A stretch of 64,000 bases of DNA from Aristolochia californica (Eukaryota; Streptophyta; Magnoliopsida; Piperales; Aristolochiaceae): the NCBI GenBank assembly GCA_029961685.1, contig JARWKL010000016.1, positions 22,884,157-22,948,156 on the forward strand. The letters are read 5' to 3'. The notes below the pieces were generated by a model. That model was not told the origin of the DNA. It saw only the letters and a program-made list of their open reading frames with translations, and did no database searches. This document shows positions 56,045-64,000 of the stretch, piece by piece (position 1 is the first letter of the stretch; each line of letters opens with the position of its first letter). Made by a program: the position numbers and the translations under genes.

Positions 56045-56285
56045 AGGAGGCAAGGCAAGATATGCTTCAGTCTGGGCAGTACTATGAGGCATTCAGCCGC
56101 ATGGCTGATTTGATGTCGAGCACCATCTTGAGGTCAGAAAGGTTACACAAAGAAGTTGGACAAGGTGGCTGAGAGGATGGACGAGATCGATCAGCAGTAA
56201 TAGAGAGAACTTGAGCCCTTCAATGGAATGAGAGGAGATGACCTTGGCTGACGGCTTTTCCAATTTGATCTTCCTTAGACAGCCC
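56045..56285 (+). pseudogene. fragment of an unrecognised coiled-coil protein gene
   Basis: The + strand reads EARQDMLQSGQYYEAF, then SRMADLMSS, and after a one-base shift KLDKVAERMDEIDQQ then stops. The composition is clearly protein-like and helical, with no start, no splice sites that rescue it and a frameshift. I do not recognise the parent gene. It could be a retroposed or duplicated exon next to the AAA gene's end. Confidence 0.45.
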
Positions 56286-57043
56286 CATCAATAATCACCA
56301 TGAGAGAGATAATTGTGGATTGGGAGATGAAGAAGATGTAGGTGGTAGAGGGGAGAGATTGGGAAGTAGAAAGAAAAAAGGGTGAAAAAATTGAAAAAGA
56401 AACTAAAAGAAGAGAGTGAAGAGAATGATACAGAAATTGATGAAGTAGAAGAAATCAAGAAAGAGAAGGAACAGGAGCTTAAAAGGAGATAGGAGAGGCT
56501 TAGCAAATGAAAGAAATGCGGTGTTGAGAGAGAAGAAGAGGTGACTTGGAATCCGAGAATGACCGAGGTATAGAGAAGATGAATGTGATAGGAGTGGGAA
56601 GAGGTCAATATTCATCCAATCATTAGACATTGATAGAATTCCTTGTGTGATCCTCCTTCAAGGCAAGTGGTTGTTAGTTGCCATCAAGTATAATAATGTT
56701 TATGGATCAATTGAAAGCAGAATTAGAAGCAAACGGCAATACTCAGACATGTTTAGGGATAAATTATTTAAAAAAAAAAAAACATTTCCTTCAGTTGTTC
56801 GACCTAGTTCAATGCACACTTTATTATTTATGGCTATACTTTTGAATTACATTTTACGATTCTACGCATTAATCCCATCCTTTTTTTCCTGATTTCTGAT
56901 AAAGCCAGCTTCATAATATCCTCGTAGAGAAAAAAACACTTGTATAGATTAGCAGCAAGTTTTGAAACGAACAAAGAATAGGCTAAAAGCAAAATAAAAT
57001 TACTCGTTTCCATGTGGTTACTCGGGTGAATTAAAGACAAACT
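56286..57043. other. purine-rich then AT-rich spacer
   Basis: 56290-56600 is strongly GA-rich on the + strand, which keeps pyrimidine-coded Ser/Phe/Leu frames open on the minus strand without meaning. The rest holds the 3' flank of the disordered-protein gene. Confidence 0.5.
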
Positions 57044-58015
57044 TCAGTACACTTTCTTAGAAAATAAATTCCTGAAATTAAATAAGGAACCATTCCCTCC
57101 GTTACCGTTTCCCTCGCCGGCGCCCTGCCCAACCGCCCTACCCTCGTTATCGCTGCTGCACCTCAGATTGTGCCGGTACCCTATACACAGCGGCACGTTC
57201 AAATTCAAAACCCTTGTTTTGCTGTTGTTACTGCCGCTACCGTCCGTCCCACGTCTCGAACTTCGGACCCCGCCGCGGCGGACATGCCACACAGGACTGC
57301 TCCGCCCAAGGTAGACGCCACTGGCGAGCTGCGTCCTCCCTGGACTAGCCGGCCATTTTTTCGACTTGGACTCTCCGCCGGAGTTGCTCCGCGAGCAGGG
57401 CGCACTGCTCGCTTTCCGCGGCGGTCCCGGCCCAACCTTCGGCCGTGCCGCCCCGGTACCCGCAGAGCGGCTCCGCGCGAACGGCCATATGTTGATGTTC
57501 AAGTCGGTGGAGCCCAAGCTTCCAGGGCCGCCACCAGCTGCGCTATTTTTCCTCTCTTTCTTCTTTCCCCCCTTCTCCTTCTCCTTCTGCTTCTCCCCTA
57601 TCTTAAAAATATCCTTCCAACGCTTCGAAGTGGGCGCCACAGGCTCCGTAGAGAGAGCTGCAGCCGGCGGTTCAGAAACCGTCTCCAGTTTATCTTCGGA
57701 TGTAAGCTGCGTGTCACGCAAGAGATGCAAGGGGAGAAGCACCCCGTCGGAGAAGAGCTCGTCAGCAGACGACAAAACCGGCTCGGGCGCGCATACATTG
57801 CGCACCTTCCAGAACTCGAAATCGAACTCGGACGAGGAGGAATCGCTGCTCTTCCGAGGAGAGGAGGGTTGGGTGAGAATCCTGCCACCGGCCAGTTCAG
57901 CTCCGGGAGTGGCCATATGAAACAGCGTCCTAAAGGCGTCAGAGGAGTGAGCTAAGGTGGGGCGGTCGGTGTGAAGAGCACATGGAGGGAGCGCAGGTGT
58001 GGGCCCGTTCGGCAT
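57044..58015 (-). CDS. plant-specific disordered protein, intronless
   Basis: 323 aa if started at 58015; an alternative in-frame ATG (MATPGAEL) near 57916 would give about 290 aa and may be the true start, since the first 33 residues are unremarkable. The chain is mostly polar and low in hydrophobics. It has conserved-looking islands: SEFDFEFWKVRN, SADELFSDGVLLPLHLL, KRWKDIFKIGEKQKEKEK, LNINIWPFARSRSAG, SSAPCSRSNSGGESKSKKW, GRSSPVWHVRRGG, LNLNVPLCIGYRHNL, and the C-terminal NLFSKKVY. The DELF..G..LPLHL motif recurs in BKI1/MAKR kinase regulators and DUF1645-type proteins, but I cannot assign it firmly. The coding sequence is GC-rich against an AT-rich region. Upstream is a GA microsatellite. 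Confidence 0.8.
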   Translation of the reverse strand: MPNGPTPALPPCALHTDRPTLAHSSDAFRTLFHMATPGAELAGGRILTQPSSPRKSSDSSSSEFDFEFWKVRNVCAPEPVLSSADELFSDGVLLPLHLLRDTQLTSEDKLETVSEPPAAALSTEPVAPTSKRWKDIFKIGEKQKEKEKGGKKKERKNSAAGGGPGSLGSTDLNINIWPFARSRSAGTGAARPKVGPGPPRKASSAPCSRSNSGGESKSKKWPASPGRTQLASGVYLGRSSPVWHVRRGGVRSSRRGTDGSGSNNSKTRVLNLNVPLCIGYRHNLRCSSDNEGRAVGQGAGEGNGNGGNGSLFNFRNLFSKKVY

Positions 58016-59058
58016 TAGAGAAGCCTGGAAGAGAGAGAGAGAGAGAAAGGAGCTGAATGATGATGGATAATGGGAGATTGGTTGGTGGTGGATATAACTA
58101 CCGTCCCTTTGTGTTTTTATCTTTCCTTCTGTCGGGACTCGGGAGCAGACAGTAGGGATGGGAATTGGGAAGAGTCCTCGGATGTAAATATTCTTTTGGG
58201 AGGGGGGACTAGGGGGGGGGGGGGGGTTTTGTAATTAACGAAAGTAGGTGAAGAGAGAGAGATAAAAAGCAAGTGGTGTCATGTCAGGGAGGAGATGTGC
58301 CACATGGCGTTGACGCCAGCCATTTGTCTTTGTCTACACAGCAACGATTTCTTCCCGAGTCGGATGGTGACTCACTTGTGAGACCATAGTGGTCTTCCCA
58401 GGCTGGCAGCACTCTCACCGTTCCTTGGGTATATTATATTTCGAAAAGTGTATGGCTTTGAAATTATTTCTAAAGTCTGTATCCTCACCCTGCCACCCAG
58501 TCTGGGTGAACCTACAATGAACTCCAATAAAATCATTTTGACAAAGACTCGTATCTGGAAATTTGAAACAGCAACATCAACGAAGCATCAATTATCAACT
58601 AAAATCACCTTCTTTTTCAACATACAACCACTCCCAAACTTTTAACGAGGTAATCAGATAAAATACCTAATGGGAAAACCGATTCTAAACAACCCAATGG
58701 TGCACTTTTTGTTAGCGCTAACCATTTCAGCAATCAAGTACCATTTTACCATATGAATCTTTTTCCTCCATATTATCATACTTGGCTTCATCGCTGGTTA
58801 AAATAATCACAAACAATAACAAAAATTTCCACTTTCAGTTGGCTGGACAAAAAATGAAGTTGCTTTTTTTTTTTTTTTTTTTGTTCTAGTTAAACAACAA
58901 TTGGCTTCTCATTGTTACAACATTAAAACAATTTTTTAAGTCCACTCAATTGGGTGGGATGAAAAGAATAAATATAAACAAATAGCTGCGTAACATATCT
59001 GTAAATTGTTAACTGAATACATATATATATATATATATATATTCTCAATAGTTCACTA
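58016..59058. promoter_or_regulatory. promoter side of the disordered-protein gene and 3' flank of the LON gene
   Basis: Includes a GA repeat at 58029-58046 just upstream of the start (likely 5' leader), a G run of 15 at 58212-58226, and an AT repeat at 59018-59042 just past the LON stop codon. No gene was recognised. Confidence 0.5.
58212..58226. repeat. G homopolymer, 15 bases
   Basis: About 200 bp upstream of the disordered-protein start codon. Confidence 0.9.
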
Positions 59059-62000
59059 TCATTGTACTTGACAGCCTTGCTCTTCAGCTCTGAGGTGGAT
59101 AAGGCCACGAGATATTCTCTGCAGAAAAAAATAAAAAATAAAACACGTAAATAAAAGAATAACATGGTTAACCATTGTGACCTGTGTTGCTGCTGATACC
59201 ACCCACCCACCCACCTAAAAATACATACCAACAGCCACCATCGAACGGATCAACACAATATTCTCATATTTGACCCAAAACATCCATTAAAAAAGGAAAA
59301 AAATTTCATATATATAATCCTGATTCATTGACACAATGTCTGCACCACTTTCATAAAGCGCCATAATAAATTTTTTTAAGGAACAAGTAAAATATACATA
59401 AATAATGAGTCGAAAATCACTTAACCCTTTCATTTAATCAATTACTTTATCTAAATGTTTTGCTATATAATTGAAAATGCAACTAAAAAATCTATTAACT
59501 TCGAACACTTAAAAGCTCCTTTTAGCTATTAATTTGGATTATGTAGTACTAATTATGCGAGAGCATTAAATTAAAAAAGTTTAAACTCAGATCTCAAGTT
59601 CAGCTGAAATAATCGAGGATATGATTTAGGGTACCCACAATTTGATCACTTTTTCTTTTTTTTTTTTTCTTTTTTTAAGAAAAAATAATCAGAGGTTTGA
59701 TCACTTGACAACATTCTTTTAAACAGTCTAATACACTTTTATCTAATCTCAATACCATATTATCGTAGTTGAGTGACGACATGCTTACTATAAGAGAAAC
59801 ACATAAGAAAACCTTTACGCATTAAAAATTCATGATAGCATCACATAATGTTTCATCTGAGACATAAGATGTTATACTGAAGTGTGAAACCCTAATGACA
59901 GATGTACCCCATACCAGCTATAACAAAATAGATGAGTTATCAGAAGATATGCAATCATACAGGTGATAGGATGAACCTCGGATTGACAAATGCAAGTAGA
60001 CAGTTATGGTTGTAAATTATATACCTGACGTGTATCCCTTAGCCTCAAGAGTTCCAATCTGTCAGACGGCCTTAAGTTCAAAAGATTGACTAGCTGCAAG
60101 AATAGATTTGTGATTGCAAAAGACGTTTTAGATCGTGGCCAGTGCTTTCCAAGCAAGAATTACACACGTTATAAATGACAACGTCAGAATTGTACCCAGA
60201 AACTGAAGCGCTCAGGATCCTGTGGCCTGGGCATCCCATCAGTTGAAGGTAGATCCATCCGTCTGAGTCTTCTATCTGCAAATCAAGTCATTGTCAAGTA
60301 TTTTAAGTGGTAATAGGCAACTAGATGTTACTACTGCTGTTATAAAAATGAAGCTGTATGAAGTGGCAACGGAAGAAGAAAAGAGATCTGGCCAATAAAT
60401 GCCAATAAATCTTTCCTTCTCTCAGAGTAAATGAACATATTGTCCAAGAGTAACAAAACCCCAAATGAAGTATCCTCAACAGCTTTACCTGTTCTTGCTG
60501 CATCTCTCATCCGCCGTATCCATGTTCGAGCCAGTTCTGCTGCTCCAGCAGCCATTAGGTTTAACTGTTAATAATAATGTAAAATATGTGTCATGATATC
60601 ATCATCAGTTAGGCTGTATTTGCAATTTGTTTACTCAATTGCTCACTGAGCAGCAGATTTAAATCATCACAAAACCGATAACCACTAATAAAGTTAAATG
60701 TCCAAATTCTGCTGTAGGCAACTTTCTGACACAAGCCATAACTGCATGTAAGCATATTCCCAAATAACATGGAAGTGCTTTGTTATCTTCAAGTGGTTGA
60801 ATCTTATGCAGCCTTTGATCTGAAAATTGATTAAACACATAACACTCCCAGTTCCTAGATAGGCTTAACCCAAGAGTCACACTAGAAACCCCTCAAAGCT
60901 GTATAAAACTTATTAAACCCTTCATTGGTAATTATGAAAATCTTTTTAGTACATATAATTTGCATCTATGATAAAAAAATAAAAATAGAATACTAAAATC
61001 CACAGCAAAGCTAACACCACAGAAACACTCAGAAGCATACCAGCGACAGAAGAATACACATCAGATAGGGCACACCAGAAAATTAGTAAATCCTTAGGTA
61101 AAAACGTTACAAGCACTTTCTCTGTTTCAAACTACAGAGGCCAGGCATATTGGAAGGTGATTCCAGATCCAAATGAACCGACTGCAAGAAGTCTGGAGAT
61201 TGACATTGAAGCCAAACAAGCTAGAAGCTTCCAGAAGCTTTGTATGACAATCTGCTTCTAGTTCAATACCTCTACATGGCCGACATCCCTACTCTTAAAT
61301 CAACCACTGATATGAATGTGGAAGGGTCATTAATTACAACCTAGCCCCTTGAAAGCTTAAAAAAGGGAGTCCACAGTATCTAAATTACTCGCATTATATG
61401 GTGTGAATGTCACTTCCCTCAACATCATTCCAAAACATGCATTGTCGTGTGTAAATTATGGTACATGTTTGATTAATTTTAAATATGATGAAAATAAGGT
61501 AAAATGCTTACATCATCCCTTTCAGCAGTCCCTTCTGGTGGACAGCTATCCTGAACCCATTCAACTTGTGCCACACGATATCTATATACAATAAAAAGAC
61601 AACCAACATTAACAGGAAAGAGGCACAAGAATTTCAGTCAGCAAGATCGTGAAAGGTGGTTAGCTACAAAAAAAGGACTCACCCATCCTGATCCCATGAT
61701 CTAACGATACGAAATCTTCTACGACCTTCAACCTACATACAATCTCAAATAGATAAAAGTACATTAGATAAAGAAATTGTAAGTTGTTAATGGGAATGAT
61801 TTCAAACGAATTAATATCATGAAAGGTCATGCAGTTATTAGTTAGGAAAAGATTTTTTAACTTTGGCTAATCATTTGAGGATGGACCTGGAATCAACTTG
61901 AACATGGTCTCAGACATAACAGCTGCCTTGTTGGGGCCCATTTGTATTATTCACATCCCAAACCCTTTAACACGAGCGCAGTGTTAGGGAAATAATCCCA

Positions 62001-64000
62001 AATGGATTAAATATCAGGAAAGTCATGTTGTTAATAAAAGGGAAAAAGGCTTTCTAACTTCAACTAGTCATTTTAGGATGGACCAGGACTCAACTTTAAC
62101 AGTTTTCACTTCATTGCCTACATTAGGAATTAACTCAAATATTAGGAGCAAGAAATTCATCCACATCGACATTTGATGGGAAAGAACCCATCAATCAGCA
62201 GAAACGATGTAGGCATCCAGGAAAACTTGATGCAATATGCACAAAAAGCACTAGTTCTTAAAAAGATTAAATGCACCCATGCACCTGTAAGTAAAATCGT
62301 CCATCTGGAAGTGGCTCGCACCTGCATGAATAGAAAAAAACTACTCTAAGTGAAAAAATGAAATGGGACAGTAAGGAAGTACAAACATAAAAGAGTAATA
62401 CTCACTCAGTTATTTCCACTTCACAAGCATAATCAGCCACCAAACCTGTTGAGGAGTCAATGATAACCTATATACAGGAGAAGAAAATATTCAGAAAAAA
62501 ATGTTTAACTGTCTCACTGTCTAATTCATAAAAATAAAAACGTAAATTAAAAAACAAAAAAGATTACAAAAGAACTGGTAAAACTATACCATTCCCATCC
62601 GGTGATTCCCTTCCATCACCCTCCTAACCTGTTTATGAAAGAGCAGGATAAGAAAAAAAAAGAAAAGAAAAAAAAAGATAACACAATGTCTATCTTTTTA
62701 TCTGAATGTCCTAAAAACGTACATATAAAATTTTTATGAGAGTAGAAAATACTACCAGCTAGAGGTCAAATGTACATATCAAATACATTACTTTTAATTT
62801 TTTTTTTATTTGAAATGATACATTACTTCTAAATTGACAAGCCAAATTGATATCCTTTGCTAATCTTTAAACAAAAACTGCTTGTTCACACTACCAGTAA
62901 TGCAGATACGATATTGACATGTATATTGTTTAACATGATTATCTACAAGTGGTATATAGGATCAAACCATTTCTACACATTCCCCAAAGCCCTCGGTAGT
63001 ACAGTGAAGACAGAAATGGGATTCTCTGTCCCTGCTGGAATGGAGCGACAGAAGTCTTGAGAATCCAATATAAAGTCACGGCTAGATGAGTGTTTATCAT
63101 TACGATAGGTGTCAAGTGGAAGTGCAGTGACGTATGCAACTAAGGCATCCTAACAGACCATGATATTAGAACCTTGTTCCTACATGACCTGATCAATTCG
63201 ACCAGGCACTCACCATCTATTTCATTGTTCAACTCTTTGACAACATGAAAAACGAAAAGCTCTGGCCTTCCATCCCATTGGATAGATAGGGGGGGGGGGG
63301 GGGGGGGGGGGCGGGGGCACAGAAAGCGTTTAGTGCACTTTCCAATCAAGAATTGGGGCCTCATCACTAGCCAATATGCTTTTCTCTGATGCCTTTCTTA
63401 GTTCATGGTTCGATATTCCAGCGTCCTAGGTGAGAAAATACATTATAAAAAATAAAAAACCCCAATTCCACAACAGAGTAAGAAAACTTGCTTCCAAATA
63501 TCATACAAAAATCAGAAAGTCTTCAGACAAATAAGATATTATCTCCATTTTTAAATTCAGATAAGAAACTGATAATTCAGAGAATCATTACCAACATATT
63601 GGGAGACTTGGTTTAAATAAAACCCTTATTCCAGCCACCTCACAAAAAGGAATTTCAAACATAACTTGTATTTCAGAAGTTGAACACACCACTTACAAGG
63701 TCCTATTTACTCTTGAAGAAATTACCTCTTTTCTTAAGCCAATCTCAAAGAATTTACCACAGATAAACCGTGAAGAAAGTTCTGTCAAATAACTATTATA
63801 AGTTATCTAAGGCGCAACTGATAAAAAGGTCTATGAATAAATAAGATCATTAAGTATTTGCATCAATCGTGGCAAAGAAAAAAAGAAATAAATTATAAGA
63901 TATTTACATCACCATTTATCACCAAGAACAGAAAAGCAATCTCACCATGAGTCTGTATCGCGGCTCAAATATGTTGAGTGACAACTTCTGGCATGGAAGG
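59059..64000 (-). CDS. LON substrate-binding-domain protein, C-terminal ten exons (partial)
   Basis: Exons in transcript order: 64000-63946 (continues off the window), 62628-62590, 62467-62406, 62321-62285, 61732-61683, 61581-61512, 60564-60489, 60275-60196, 60093-60025, 59118-59059. All junctions keep phase and give 198 residues plus a stop. The product reads NIFEPRYRLMVRRVMEGN, VIDSSTGLVADYACEVEI, VEGRRRFRIVRSWDQDGYRV, then PQDPERFSFW, LNLRPSDRLELLRLRDTRQR and ends GCQVQ. This is the ATP-dependent-protease La N-terminal (LON, PF02190) fold without the ATPase and protease domains. Plant members of this type are often chloroplast proteins; the targeting end is outside the window. Intron 5 carries a TRIM element on the opposite strand. 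The role is inferred from the family only. Confidence 0.9.
61785..62101 (+). mobile_element. TRIM element, 317 bp, older copy
   Basis: LTRs 61785-61904 and 61982-62101, 120 bp each, both TGTTA to ACA, diverged by roughly a quarter by eye. TGGTCTCAGA, a mutated iMet primer site (TGGTATCAGA), begins on the base after LTR 1. The internal region is 77 bp. No matching 5-bp flank remains (left AAGT, right GTTTT). It lies in intron 5 of the LON gene. The LTR shares CTAGTCATTTTAGGATGG with the TRIM at 31833-32293. Confidence 0.75.
63289..63311. repeat. G homopolymer, 23 bases
   Basis: In the first visible intron of the LON gene, followed by C and five more G. The surrounding sequence is not a recognised LINE. 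Confidence 0.9.

Noticed and set aside
56288..56630. 106- and 75-codon Ser/Phe/Leu-rich frames on the minus strand
   Set aside because: They read through a purine-rich stretch; the composition is that of the repeat, with no signal or domain.
57170..57955. 261-codon open frame on the + strand, and other frames in 57205-57920
   Set aside because: These are antisense or shifted shadows of the GC-rich disordered-protein gene on the minus strand, without motifs of their own.
61785..62101. A 5-bp target duplication for this TRIM
   Set aside because: The flanks AAGT and GTTTT do not match, so none is claimed; the LTR pair and primer site carry the call.
63140..63367. 75-codon frame with a proline run on the minus strand
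   Set aside because: The prolines come from the 23-base G run; the frame lies in a LON intron and has no recognisable domain.

Overview
This is a stretch of flowering-plant nuclear DNA. It is AT-rich, its genes are split by GT-AG introns of up to about 8.6 kb, and those introns are filled with plant non-LTR (LINE) elements carrying zf-RVT and RNase H ends, Ty1/copia and Ty3/gypsy remnants, and very small LTR elements. Several proteins (2-oxoglutarate dioxygenase, prolamin-like secreted peptide, LON-domain protein) have the form seen in angiosperms. I cannot fix the species; nothing looks like a grass, and long introns rich in old LINEs suggest a woody eudicot or a magnoliid.

Layout. 1-10 kb: a thionin-like cysteine-rich secreted peptide gene (1785-2054, -), then a decayed Ty3/gypsy element (about 3.1-9.0 kb, -) split by a complete but apparently non-coding 3.06 kb LTR element (5375-8433, -). 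10.0-10.5 kb: a second, diverged thionin-like gene (-) with one conserved intron and a frameshift after its signal peptide. 14.2-25.9 kb: a 12-exon 2OG-Fe(II) dioxygenase gene (+), 330 aa, whose introns carry a LINE with a perfect target-site duplication, a 678-bp foldback element, a duplicated mini-exon and one GC-AG intron. 26.7-27.1 kb: a prolamin-like secreted protein gene (-), divergent from the next gene. 27.7-55.7 kb: one single-module AAA ATPase gene (+) of about 604 aa spread over 28 kb in 14 exons. Its introns hold most of the mobile DNA in the window. 57.0-58.0 kb: an intronless plant-specific disordered protein (-). 59.1-64.0 kb: the last ten exons of a LON-substrate-binding-domain protein gene (-), running off the right edge.

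Mobile DNA. The most notable pattern is a set of TRIM-type elements (terminal-repeat retrotransposons in miniature, 274-461 bp). They have LTRs of 83-150 bp with TG..CA ends and a tRNA-iMet-type primer-binding site; three have exact 5-bp target duplications. One sits in a copia RNase H reading frame that is restored if the element and one duplicate are subtracted. One sits inside a LINE and has internally duplicated its LTR end plus primer site. About a dozen LINE insertions are present, several with 13-17 bp target duplications, including inserts of only 46-73 bp and one that is little more than a poly(A) tail.

The host genes are not an operon or an obvious pathway. They are ordinary single plant genes: two secreted cysteine-rich peptide types, a soluble oxidase, a probably organellar AAA ATPase, a disordered regulator-like protein and a LON-domain protein. 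No CRISPR array, rRNA or convincing tRNA gene was seen.
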